Assembly (NCBI GenBank): GCA_019247305.1
Contig: JAFAPC010000114.1
Coordinates: 1 to 64,000 of the forward strand
Source of the DNA: Pseudonocardiales bacterium
GTDB lineage: Bacteria > Actinomycetota > Actinomycetes > Mycobacteriales > Pseudonocardiaceae
Length of the DNA stretch: 64,000 nt
Reading direction: 5' to 3'
Shown: positions 45,304 to 53,743 of the stretch, piece by piece
Layout: each line of letters starts with the position of its first letter
How positions within the stretch are numbered: position 1 is the stretch's first letter
Translations under genes and position numbers: made by a program
The notes under the pieces: model-generated
Told to the model about the DNA's origin: nothing
The model's input: only the letters and a program-made list of their open reading frames with translations
Database searches by the model: none

Positions 45304-46405
45304 ACGTCGACGGGGGAGTGACGCCCAGTACCTCGGCCCATAGGCGGCGGGCTGCGGCTGCGTTGGTCGGCAGGGCGGCTTGGGCGATGCGACGTACTCG
45401 GGCAAGGCCGTGCCCATACTGGGTGTGCACGGCGATACTCAATGCCGCGAGGGCATCGCCATACCGGCCCAGCTTCACCAAATTGCCGCTCTCGTAGTAG
45501 GCCACCATCGTGGGATCGAACGTGCAGACCTCGGTCCCCGCGGGGTCGGACTGGTATCCCGCCATCGCCTCCCGGGCGGCGTCGAGCCGGGTTCGGGACC
45601 CTCGCTCATCCCCGAGGACCGCGAGCTGTCGGGAGGAGATCGCCGCCGCAAGCCCGCGGGTGGTGGGCCTGGCCGCGCCGTCGATCGACACGCTGACCCC
45701 GGCGTCGGCGAACTCCGCCGCCAGTGCTGGACTGCCCCCGCTGAATTGGGTCAGATACGCCCGGCAGACCAGCACGAGAGCAGCCAGGTCAGGGTCGTCG
45801 TTCTCCTGGGAGGCATCGTGGGCCAAGTCCAGGTACGGCAACGCTTCAGAGTAACGATCCAGATCCGAGTAGAGCAGCATGGCGCTCGTGGTCGCCGACT
45901 GTCCCGCCGCCCGCAGCAGCTCGCGGCGCACCGGCGGGGGCTGCCACCTGGGGTGCAGATCCAGGATCAGCGACAGGTGGGCCCGGCTCACCTCGAACAG
46001 CCTGGTGGCCGGCATGGTCTGGTAGCAGCGGCGGTAAGAACCCGACATCGCGAGCAGCTCACGTGCCGTCTCCGGGGTCACGGGGTTGCGGCGCTGCCAC
46101 TGACCGCCGCCGAGAGAAAGCGGTCTTGGACGGGCAACCGGCACCAACCCGGGCAGACCACTGTGCAGCGACGCTCCTCCAGCGTCGGTGGGCAGAACGG
46201 CGAAGAACCGCTCCCGCTGCGCGTCGGTGGCCTTCTCTAAGGCCTCATCCAGCGCACGGCGCAACGCCATGCTCAGTGCGTACGTACCACGCTCGGCGTT
46301 GCCGATCGTCCGCTCGCTAAATCCCAGCTCGGTGGAGAACTTGTCCTAGGGCAGACACAACCCCACTTCCCGAAACAGCCGGATCTGGCTCGGTGTCCAC
46401 TCCAC
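45299..46405 (-). pseudogene. XRE-type regulator interrupted by an amber codon
   Basis: From GTG 46405 the frame reads VEWTPSQIRLFREVGLCLP, then TAG at codon 20 (46346-46348), then DKFSTELGFSERTIGNAERG, the rest of the helix-turn-helix. It continues without break through the TPR-like region to the stop at 45299. The stop is the only defect in 369 codons. Internal start at 46270 would drop the DNA-binding part. Unless the codon is suppressed or misread, the regulator is inactive. Confidence 0.75.
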
Positions 46406-46495
46406 CGCGGTAGCGTACCGCCGACCACGGACAGACGTTCGGCCCGACGAGCGCCTAGCTCAAAGCACGATCCAGAGAAGTGTCGAGGCGTACCC

Positions 46496-47656
46496 CTACC
46501 CGGGACGGGGATCCTCGACAACGGTGTGGTGAACGCCGCCGAGGACTGGTGTGTTGTCGGCGAGGTTGGCGCTGAGGGTGAGGGTGTAGCGGGGCAGGCG
46601 GTGGAGTCTGTCGAATATGGCGGTCCTGGCGGCGGTGGATTCGGGCTGGCGCAGCGCGAACACGTTGTGGTAGCGGTCTTCGGTAGCTGCGGCGAACGTG
46701 TCGTCGTCGTGCAGCTCCCGCCCGCCTGGGTGGATCGTGGGCGCCGCGTTCAGGTCGATGGCCGGGAACACCAGGGCGGCCGCTCGGGCGGTGGTGGCCA
46801 GTGGCAGGCCGAGCAGGCTGGTGAACTGATCGGGGTACAGCTGCGCCTTTGCCTCGCGCTCCCCGTCGTGCGGGGGAGTTCGCGCCCCGGCGCGCAGCGC
46901 AGCCAACGCGGTCTTCGAGGTCGAAGAGTGCAGCTCACCGCTTGCTGCGGCCACGGCGACGGCGTCGTACCAGCCACCGGCGTCGAGCAGGCCCAGGCCG
47001 ATCGCGGCGGCCGCCGGCCAGGGCAGCAACTCGACCGCGCCGTTGGTGCCGGACCGGGCGAACAGCCGGTCGTTGGCCAGCGCCGCCCACCGGTAGGCAC
47101 GGCCCAGTTGCAGCACGGTGCTGGTCTTGCCCGACCCTTTGCCGCCGAACGCCAGGATCGCGCGGCCATCCTGGACGGCGGCGGAGGCGTGCAGCAGCAC
47201 CCACCCGTCACGGGCCAGCGCCCCGCGCAGTGCCTCGCGGGCCAGCCGACCGGCGGCGGAGGCGGCATGTTCGGCCAAACCCGGATCCGCCACGGCGATA
47301 GTGATGTGGCCCTCGGCGCCGACGCGATAGGCAAGGCCCTCGCCGTGCGCCAGTAGCGCCCCGTTCTGGCGAGCTACCCGCAGCGGTTGCCGCGCGTAGG
47401 TGACAGTCGTGTGCGCCAGACCGTCCACCGTCGCGCTGATGTGCTCATAACACCCCTGATCGACCAGCGCGTCCACCCGCACCGTGACGTCCTCGTGCGC
47501 ACCGGCGCACACCGGTTCAGCCTGCCACCACGCGCTGAAATAGCGGATCAGCCAGTCAACCGCGGCCGGGCTGTTGCTGGTGATCCGGGCACGGTGCTCC
47601 GCTGCCTGGATGCGCATGGCGGCGATCTCACCGAGCGCGCTGGGAGTATCGGTCAC
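46496..47656 (-). CDS. P-loop protein related to HPr kinase
   Basis: A 386-residue protein. After a 150-residue N-terminal domain comes GWVLLHASAAVQDGRAILAF, then the P-loop GGKGSGKTS, a pattern of the HPr kinase-like group found beside peptide and natural-product genes. A downstream ALANDRLF may serve as the second metal motif. It would bind ATP and possibly phosphorylate a small molecule or protein. GTG start has GGGAG upstream. A 17-bp tandem repeat lies just before it. The next gene remnant is a dehydrogenase. Confidence 0.7.
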   Translation of the reverse strand: MTDTPSALGEIAAMRIQAAEHRARITSNSPAAVDWLIRYFSAWWQAEPVCAGAHEDVTVRVDALVDQGCYEHISATVDGLAHTTVTYARQPLRVARQNGALLAHGEGLAYRVGAEGHITIAVADPGLAEHAASAAGRLAREALRGALARDGWVLLHASAAVQDGRAILAFGGKGSGKTSTVLQLGRAYRWAALANDRLFARSGTNGAVELLPWPAAAAIGLGLLDAGGWYDAVAVAAASGELHSSTSKTALAALRAGARTPPHDGEREAKAQLYPDQFTSLLGLPLATTARAAALVFPAIDLNAAPTIHPGGRELHDDDTFAAATEDRYHNVFALRQPESTAARTAIFDRLHRLPRYTLTLSANLADNTPVLGGVHHTVVEDPRPG

Positions 47657-47674
47657 CGGTCTCCCGGGTACTCA

Positions 47675-47708
47675 TCAGTGACTGAGCCGTGTCAGTGACT
47701 GGGCCGTG
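47675..47708. repeat. 17-bp tandem repeat before the HPr-kinase-like gene
   Basis: Two adjacent copies of tcagtgactg(a/g)gccgtg, 19 bp upstream of the gene start. Possibly a duplicated regulator site. Confidence 0.5.
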
Positions 47709-47786
47709 CCGGTCAGCGTAGCGCCAACCAGCGTCTGATAGGCGTGGTGGAGCTTGTCAGCGGCAGCGGCCAAGCGCTGCCGTTCG

Positions 47787-48335
47787 TCAGAGTTCAGCGG
47801 CGGCAGGAACGCCCTCGGCTGCTCCGCGGGTGAAGCGGACGGGAAGACCCAGCCAGCCGTAGTGGAGGTAGCGGACGGACAGGTGTTCCACGCCGTCGGT
47901 CTCGCCCAGGACTTTGCCCAGCGTGGACAGTACCGCGCCGACGGCGCCGGCCCGGACCCGACCGATCCCGCCGGTGATCAGCCCGGACCGGGCGTGCAGA
48001 GCAGCGTACAGGTCACCGGGTGACACCGCGGCCGAATCCAGTGGATGACCATCAATGGTGGTGCTCGACAGGCAGCAGACCGCCGCATCGCCGTGCTCGC
48101 CGATCACATGCCCGTCCACCATCTCCACCGCGACCCCACACGCGGCGGCGGCGAGTGTCCGGTAGCGGGCGGTGTCCAGGTTCGCGCCGATCCCGTACAC
48201 CCGGTGGCAGGCCGAAATTTCCGCCACGAGCCGGGCCAGCACGTCCACTGGGTTGGTGACCACCAGCACCGCACCGGTGTAACCGGCCAGCTCGACTGCC
48301 AGCTGGTGCACGATGGTGGCGTTGGTTCACCTCGA
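47787..48335 (-). pseudogene. Lactate/malate dehydrogenase lacking its N-terminus
   Basis: The frame encodes the last 60% of an L-lactate dehydrogenase-like enzyme: VVTNPVDVLARL (the NPVD motif), YGIGANLDTAR, and HVIGEHGDAAV, which holds the catalytic His. The NAD-binding GxGxxG half and the start are missing; upstream of 48335 the sequence is unrelated and soon enters the XRE remnant. It looks like a 5' deletion. Confidence 0.8.
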
Positions 48336-48402
48336 CCCGCACGGCCAACAGACCGGGACAAAGCCATTGTGTTGTGCACTCCTGGTGCACCCGGGTCCCG
48401 GT

Positions 48403-48906
48403 TCACCCGAGCGGGGCGACTCCTAGGCGCCAGGCCAGGCCGCGTAGCTCCCGGCCTCCGGCGTCGCGTCGGGTTTGGCGCAGCAGGCCCACGACTGTTT
48501 CGCGGACGAAGCGGTCGTGGCGGATCCGTTGGGGGGCCAGCTGCTCGGCGCGCACCAGCATGTGCACGCCCTGCTCCCGGGTCTCCTTGCCGGCCACCAG
48601 GGCGCGGCCAACCACAGCCCAGAACTCCGCCTGGCGGACCTTGCCGGGCAGCAACTGGGGGTGCACCGTTGTGGCGGCTTGCAGGGCCTGGCCGGGCTCG
48701 CGCAATTTCAGGGCGATGCGCTCAATCTCACCCCAGAACGTGAACGACAACCCGGCCAGCCCAGCGGCCTCACTCAGGCTCAACCCTCGCCAGCACCGCA
48801 GCGCACGCACCCGCAACCCCAACGCCCTCCACCTTGCCCCCTCCTGCTCGTCAACCGCTGCGCTTCCCACGCTAATAGTGCTGGTCGCGCTCCGGAGATG
48901 ATCCAT
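48403..48906 (-). pseudogene. XRE-TPR regulator shortened by an internal deletion
   Basis: The open 167-codon frame joins an XRE helix-turn-helix ([30 protein letters not shown]) directly to the C-terminal end of a TPR-type regulator (LAPQRIRHDRFVRETVVGLL and GGRELRGLAW). Intact relatives have about 400 residues, so some 220 are missing, yet the frame is kept. It might make a short DNA-binding protein without a sensor. Confidence 0.65.
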
Positions 48907-48975
48907 TCGGCCTGCGGGAGATCATGTGTCTTGATCAAGAATCTTCGTGCGCCAGTGGCGCACACGGACCCCGGT

Positions 48976-49110
48976 TCACCCGATCGGCGCGGCTGCCCGG
49001 CACCAAGCCAGGCCGCCCAGCTCACGCCCGCCAGCCTCGCGCCGGGATGGGCGCAGCAGTTCGGCGACCACGTCGTGGCGGATCAGCTGGACAGCGTCGA
49101 TCACGTGCAC
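48976..49110 (-). pseudogene. C-terminal fragment of another XRE-TPR regulator
   Basis: The frame ends RREAGGRELGGLAW and a stop, closely matching the end of the preceding remnant, with the same flanking DNA on its 3' side. Only about 45 codons remain. A third, shorter copy of the segment (gcgaccacg..gtggcgga) lies at 50080-50105. Confidence 0.6.
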
Positions 49111-49198
49111 GCGGCGGCGGTGCCGCTGACCGGTCTGACGGCCTGGCAGGCGCTGGACGCAAACTCGCTCCTGCCGGGTACTGCGACCGAGCGGAACG

Positions 49199-49450
49199 TT
49201 GGTTGGTATCGCCTCCCCGCCCTCGCTGACGGACGCTAAGCGGCACGGCGCCCGCAGGGTGTTCTTCGTCGTCACGCCCAACCGTGCCCAGCTCAGGGAA
49301 CTCGCGTGGCTCATCGATGAACACCGCTTGCATCCGATTGTGGACCGGGTTGTTGCCCTGGAGCAGACCCGCATCGCCTATCGGGCGCTTGACCATGAGC
49401 ACCCCCGCGGCAAGATTGTCATCAGCGTGTCCCCACGTCAACGGCACTAG
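49199..49450 (+). pseudogene. C-terminal fragment of a zinc-type alcohol dehydrogenase/quinone reductase
   Basis: The frame reads RELAWLIDEHRLHPIVDRVV, then LEQTRIAYRALDHEHPRGKIVI and stop, which is the usual end of medium-chain NADP-dependent oxidoreductases. The N-terminal 250 residues are absent. Confidence 0.75.
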
Positions 49451-49463
49451 GGGACTGTCCAGT

Positions 49464-49556
49464 GCGTCGCTGAACATGCTCAAGCCGGGCGACACCCTGG
49501 TTATCGACAAACCAGACCGGATCACCCGCTCTCCTACCGGGGGCGCATGTCCATGA
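49464..49556 (+). pseudogene. Fragment of a serine resolvase
   Basis: The short stretch LKPGDTLVIDKPDRITRS matches the middle of the serine-recombinase catalytic domain (usually LRPGDTLVVWKLDRLGRS). The catalytic Ser end and the rest are missing. It marks an old mobile element. Confidence 0.6.
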
Positions 49557-49595
49557 CATCAAGCGGCTGGCCCTGGTAGAGCTTGGGCTCGTAGG

Positions 49596-49761
49596 TCAGC
49601 ACGATTCGGCAGCGGCGAGGGCAAGAGACAACGCCGAGGTCACCAAAATCCGACCATCGGTAAGGGCCGCCACCACGAAAGCTTGGGCACGCCGCGTCAG
49701 CTCACGCTCGTTATGCCACTAAGACTGAGGCATCCACGAGCAAAGGGCGAGAATCAGTCAC
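49596..49761 (-). pseudogene. Degenerate PIN toxin
   Basis: GTG 49761, overlapping the antitoxin's stop region, begins TDSRPLLVDASVLVA, the first PIN motif, and then meets TAA at 49711. PIN-like sequence (ALTDGRILVTSALSLALAAA) goes on in another frame to 49596. The last acidic residues are absent. Confidence 0.65.
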
Positions 49762-50047
49762 GCGTGTGGCCAGACCCCAGCTGGTCGATCTGATCAAGGA
49801 TGTTTCGGGCTTCGACGGCCGCAGCCCGATACTCCGCCGACGTGGGGTCGATACCCCGTCGCCGCAGCAGCTCAGCAGCGATTTGCTCACGATGCTCGTA
49901 GGCCGCCCGCGCGCCAGGAATGCGCTGGTCGATCTCGGCCTGCGGCAGCTTCGCCAGTTCCTCGGCCGGCACACGCTCCCGTGCCGCCAACCGGCCCACC
50001 ACGTACCGATCAGCGTCCGACAGACCCGCGAACGCCGAAGACGTCAT
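49754..50047 (-). CDS. Antitoxin left without a working PIN toxin
   Basis: A 97-residue protein (TSSAFAGLSDADRYVVGRLA start), mostly helical and charged, with the upstream-overlapping arrangement of VapBC pairs. TACCAT stands six bases before ATG 50047, so the transcript may be leaderless. Its toxin gene is broken. The antitoxin could still act on related toxins. Confidence 0.65.
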   Translation of the reverse strand: MTSSAFAGLSDADRYVVGRLAARERVPAEELAKLPQAEIDQRIPGARAAYEHREQIAAELLRRRGIDPTSAEYRAAAVEARNILDQIDQLGSGHTRD

Positions 50048-50217
50048 GGCGTCATGGTAGACGGGCCTGGCGCGACAGGTCAGCGACCACGTTGTGGCGG
50101 ACGAGCTGGACAATCGGTCAAGATTCTGGAAGCGGCGTACACCGAACTGCTGGTCAACGTTTCGCGAGAGGAGTGGCAGTGGCCGGCCTGTCGCTCCCGG
50201 CGGCTATTGTCTTCTGT

Positions 50218-50565
50218 GTGACCGCTGTATCCGCTGCCTCTGCCGGATCGCCGTATCCGGGCCGGCCGTCGTTCGTGGACGCGACGCCGGCGCAGATCCG
50301 TGATGCCCTCACTCCTGAGGACGCCACGGAGTTCGACCGTCAGTGGCGCGATGTCATGAATCAGGCCACGGACCGACTGGATATGTCCGACGTGCACCAG
50401 GTCCTGGAGTCGTGGCGCCGGATCGCCTGGCTCACCGTGGTGCGAGGCCCGCAAGAGTACCGGCGGATGATGGCCTCGGCCGAGCAGCGCCTCCGCACTG
50501 GTGAGCGCGGCGTCGGCAGCGTGCCCTGGCACCAGCTCACAACGGAGCTCGGCCTGGCCGAGTGA
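50218..50565 (+). CDS. Antitoxin (DUF6247-like) of a RelE/ParE-type pair
   Basis: A 115-residue protein with ATPAQIRDALTPEDATEFDR and a C-terminal helical part (LELGLAE-like end TELGLAE). GTG 50218 has TATTGT seven bases upstream and no ribosome site, as in the other antitoxins here. The toxin gene begins 11 bp after its stop. Family naming is by general pattern. Confidence 0.7.
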   Translation: MTAVSAASAGSPYPGRPSFVDATPAQIRDALTPEDATEFDRQWRDVMNQATDRLDMSDVHQVLESWRRIAWLTVVRGPQEYRRMMASAEQRLRTGERGVGSVPWHQLTTELGLAE

Positions 50566-50575
50566 GCACCAGCGC

Positions 50576-50827
50576 ATGAGCTACGAGATCGACATCGATC
50601 TCCGGGCACAAGACGACATCGCCGCGCTCCCAGCGACGGCACTCCCAGCGCTCGCCGAGGCGATGACCGTCCTAGAACTAGCCCCGTGGACCGGCCGCCC
50701 GATCAACCCGGACAACCCCGACGGTGCCGTCCGGACGTTAGCCTTCGGCTCCGCTGGGATGCTGACTTATCTCGTGCTCGACGACGAGCAGCGCGTCGAC
50801 GTCCTGACCGTCACCTGGGCGAGCTGA
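50576..50827 (+). CDS. RelE/ParE-like toxin
   Basis: An 83-residue protein with the RelE fold pattern: YEIDIDLRAQDDIAALPA, then VLELAPWTGRP, RTLAFGSAGMLTYLVLDDEQ and a final VDVLTVTW. Such toxins cut mRNA on the ribosome or poison gyrase. It lies just behind its antitoxin. Confidence 0.72.
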   Translation: MSYEIDIDLRAQDDIAALPATALPALAEAMTVLELAPWTGRPINPDNPDGAVRTLAFGSAGMLTYLVLDDEQRVDVLTVTWAS

Positions 50828-50866
50828 CCGAACCGGCAGAACGGGCACTGTTGGGCTGTGGCCCCG

Positions 50867-51154
50867 CTATTCGTCGAGGAAGTCGAGTAGGGCGTTGTTG
50901 ACCTCTTCGGGGTGGGTCCAGGCGATGTTGTGCGGTCCTGCGTCGACCGTCACGAGCCTCAGGTCCGCGATGAGACTGGGGAGTTGCTTGGCGGTGGCGT
51001 CAAAGGGCAAGATCTGGTCGGCGGTTCCGTGCGCGAGCGCGGCGTAGGCGGAAGCGGCGAGGGCGACGTTGAAGCTGTTCTGCCAGGCCTGCTCGCTGAT
51101 GCGGGTGCCGGCGTAGACGTCGACGATGATCGCAGCCTGGATCTCGTCGAACAC
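50867..51154 (-). pseudogene. Alpha/beta-hydrolase C-terminal remnant
   Basis: The 95-codon frame contains FNVALAASAYA and, directly joined, HGTADQILPF (catalytic Asp region) and GPHNIAWTHPEEV (catalytic His). Family members have about 25 residues between the first two blocks and about 180 residues with the nucleophile Ser before them. Both are missing. Confidence 0.75.
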
Positions 51155-51178
51155 GCTCTCCTAGACGCCCTCAGGTAC

Positions 51179-51241
51179 ACAAGCATCCATAAGACCCTGC
51201 CCGGGCAGACCATGGGGTGCACAAGCATCCATAAGACCCTG
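51179..51241. repeat. Two copies of a 21-bp sequence, third copy at 57531
   Basis: acaagcatccataagaccct occurs at 51179 and 51221, 42 bp apart. A close copy (acaagcatccatgagacc) lies at 57531-57548. The neighbourhoods are otherwise unlike. It may be the end of a lost mobile element or a recombinase site. Confidence 0.6.
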
Positions 51242-51259
51242 TGCGGGCACGTTATGGGG

Positions 51260-52408
51260 TTAGGGCGTGGCCGCACCCTGGGGTGCGGCGTCGCGGGGTC
51301 GTCGGGCGCTCGGGCGCTGGGGCGGGATGGGGGTGGATGGCCAGCGTCGATCGCCGCTCCACAGGGCTGGCGGCGCGTCGAGGGCCCGGGCGAGGCTGAG
51401 CGCTACTGTGTCGTAGTTGGCCCGCCAGCCGCGAAAGTCCGGCCAGGCCTGCTCGGCGGGCCGCTCGATCGGGTAGTTGAGCCCGCGGAGCATCTCCACA
51501 GCTGCAGCGAACTGCGCATAGCTGATGGAGATCGGGCCATCCGGGTCCGGATCCTCCTGGACGGGCAGGCGCATTGTCGCCGCAATCTGGTTCAGCGCGA
51601 CAAACCCCATACGCAGGCAGAGCCGCGCGGTGTATTTCGGCTCGCTGCCCGGCGCGAGCGCCAGGTGCAGCGCAGCCGCGTCCATCACGGCCAGCGCGGA
51701 GGTCAGCCAGTGCGACAGCGGGTGCGGCGACCGCAGCCGCGCCAGAGTCAGGTAGCTGGTGTGCGATTCGGCCACCTCCGCCGCCCAGCGTTCCCAAGCC
51801 TCGAACAGGTCGTCGAGCGCCGGGCGGCTATCGCCGTCGTAGATGCCCCACCGGGTGCGGGCCAGGATCTCTGGACCCCAGGCCGGCACGCCCGCGCGGG
51901 CGATCAGCAACGTCACCTCGGCCTCCCGGCGGTTGAACGCCACGTAGAGCGTGGGCAGGTACCCGATCTGCAGGCCCACCACGACCACCCCGGTGAAGGC
52001 CGCGATGTAGTCGACGACGGTGCTGGGGGCGTTCGTCGGGGCCGCGCTACCCACGGTGAAGATCGACGAGCCAGCCTGGCTCAGTGCGTCCGACACCGGC
52101 CCGGCGACCAGCGGTAACAACACCAGCCCGTACCCGAGGACCAGTAAGCCGATCCACACGCCGAGCCGAACGAGCAGCGCGGTCGGTGCCTGCCACGCTA
52201 AGATCCGGTCACGGTGGCTGAAGGTGCGCACCCGCCGGGTGGCCGCCAGGAACACCGCGTCGACGACACGCTCGCAGCCCCGCGAGATCCGTGAGTCGAT
52301 GCTGCGCGGAACCACCAGCGTGCCCACCACGCTGAGGGCCGTGCCCAACAACACGACAATCCCGACGGTAAAGCCGAGCCAGCGCCACACCATGTGGTAC
52401 TCGATCAC
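51260..52408 (-). CDS. Integral membrane protein, ion-channel-like
   Basis: A 382-residue protein. N-terminal hydrophobic segments (GFTVGIVVLLGTALSVVGTL, LGVWIGLLVLGYGLVLLPLV, IAAFTGVVVVGLQIGYLPTL) are followed by a cytosolic helical half. The stretch SSIFTVGSAAP between the second and third segment recalls a two-helix channel pore, though the filter is not TVGYG. Function remains a guess. The Pro/Arg-rich tail appears disordered. Confidence 0.65.
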   Translation of the reverse strand: MIEYHMVWRWLGFTVGIVVLLGTALSVVGTLVVPRSIDSRISRGCERVVDAVFLAATRRVRTFSHRDRILAWQAPTALLVRLGVWIGLLVLGYGLVLLPLVAGPVSDALSQAGSSIFTVGSAAPTNAPSTVVDYIAAFTGVVVVGLQIGYLPTLYVAFNRREAEVTLLIARAGVPAWGPEILARTRWGIYDGDSRPALDDLFEAWERWAAEVAESHTSYLTLARLRSPHPLSHWLTSALAVMDAAALHLALAPGSEPKYTARLCLRMGFVALNQIAATMRLPVQEDPDPDGPISISYAQFAAAVEMLRGLNYPIERPAEQAWPDFRGWRANYDTVALSLARALDAPPALWSGDRRWPSTPIPPQRPSARRPRDAAPQGAATP

Positions 52409-52542
52409 TGCTCTACTCGGTGGGTGGCTGGGGTGTCGGCCTCGCCAAGTCGGCTATTGAGTGAGTCGCGGCGCAGCGATGCCGAGAAGACCAGACACCG
52501 AACGGGCTGCGGGAGGGACATGTGGTCTCCGATGGCGCGTGG

Positions 52543-53682
52543 TCAGGTCAATCGGGTGGGCGTGAGGGCGGCGGGGTCCAGCGGGATATCTGGTGGCGGG
52601 CAAGCGCCGGTGATGGCCGCCGCACCCAGTGCGGCCAGCGCCGGGGCTAATTCGATGCCGAAGCCACCTTGACCAGCGACGAAGTGGAAGCCGGGATGCG
52701 CCGGCCAGGCACCGATCACCGGAAGCCGATCGGCGACGAATGAGCGTAGCCCCGCCCAGCTGGACTGCACCGAGCGCAGGCCGAGCCCGGTGATCGCCTC
52801 GACCCGCTCCAGCGCGATAGCCACATCGAGCGGATCGGGCTGGACATTCCCCGGCGCGACCGGTGTCTCGTCAGCGGGGGAGAGCAGCAGATTGTCTCCC
52901 TCCGCTTTGAAGTAGCACCGTTCCCGTGCTTCTACCACCATCGGCAGCGCGCCTCCGTGCGGGGTGCGCAGCCGGGCCGGCTCCGGGACCCGCGCGATGA
53001 CGATGGTGCGGCGCAGTGGGCGCAGGCCCAGCGGCGGCACCCCGGCCAGGCCGGCGACGCGGTCGGCCCAGGCCCCCGCCGCGTTGACGACCTCCGCGGT
53101 GTCGAACACCTCCGCCGCACCGCAGCGCACCCGCCAGCCGCCGGATACCGCAGCCAGCTCGGTCACCGGCGCCGACACCCGCACCCGTCCACCGCGTTGG
53201 CGCAGCCCGCGGACGTAGGCCTGATGCAGGGCCATCGCGTCAAGGTCACAGGCGGTCTCGGTCACCGCTGCGCCGCGCAGCTCGTCGCGGCGCAGCGCCG
53301 GGCATCGGGCCGCGGCCTCCGTCGGGGTCAGCTCCACCGGGCCGTCCGGATCGTCCGCTCCTGCCGCCAGCTCAGCGCGCAGGGCGTGGTCACCGTCGTC
53401 GTCGAACGCGGCCCAGAGCACCGGACGGGGGCGCAGCAGCGCGGGCGCGCCGAGCTCCTCGGCCAGCCTGGTGAACCGGGGACCGCTGGCCTTGATCAAG
53501 ATCCGCACCTGGGGGGGACCGTGGCCGGGCAGGTACACGGCGGCTGAACGCCCAGTGGAGTGCAGGGCCAGGCTGGTTTCGGTTTCCAGCAGGGTGACCC
53601 GGCGGTGCGCGGCAAGCTCGTAGGCCACCGAGACGCCAGCGATCCCGCCACCGATCACCACGACGTCCGGTTGCGGGCTCAC
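52543..53682 (-). CDS. FAD-dependent amino-acid oxidase/dehydrogenase (DadA-like)
   Basis: A 379-residue flavoprotein of the D-amino-acid/glycine oxidase family. The FAD motif VVVIGGGIAGVSVAYELA is at the N-terminus, and VNAAGAWADRVAGLAGV and VAGQGGFGIELAPALAAL are family blocks. It would oxidise an amine such as a D-amino acid or sarcosine. GTG 53682 has no ribosome site but TAGCGT seven bases upstream, so a leaderless mRNA is possible. Confidence 0.88.
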   Translation of the reverse strand: MSPQPDVVVIGGGIAGVSVAYELAAHRRVTLLETETSLALHSTGRSAAVYLPGHGPPQVRILIKASGPRFTRLAEELGAPALLRPRPVLWAAFDDDGDHALRAELAAGADDPDGPVELTPTEAAARCPALRRDELRGAAVTETACDLDAMALHQAYVRGLRQRGGRVRVSAPVTELAAVSGGWRVRCGAAEVFDTAEVVNAAGAWADRVAGLAGVPPLGLRPLRRTIVIARVPEPARLRTPHGGALPMVVEARERCYFKAEGDNLLLSPADETPVAPGNVQPDPLDVAIALERVEAITGLGLRSVQSSWAGLRSFVADRLPVIGAWPAHPGFHFVAGQGGFGIELAPALAALGAAAITGACPPPDIPLDPAALTPTRLT

Positions 53683-53743
53683 CCAGTTGACGCTAGCCGA
53701 ATTCCGCGCCGCGAAGCGCGCCAGTCGCTGCTCAGGTGGGTGC

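Noticed and set aside
45088-45321. 77-codon plus-strand frame
   Set aside because: It runs through the hairpin at 45243-45303 and lacks a ribosome site.
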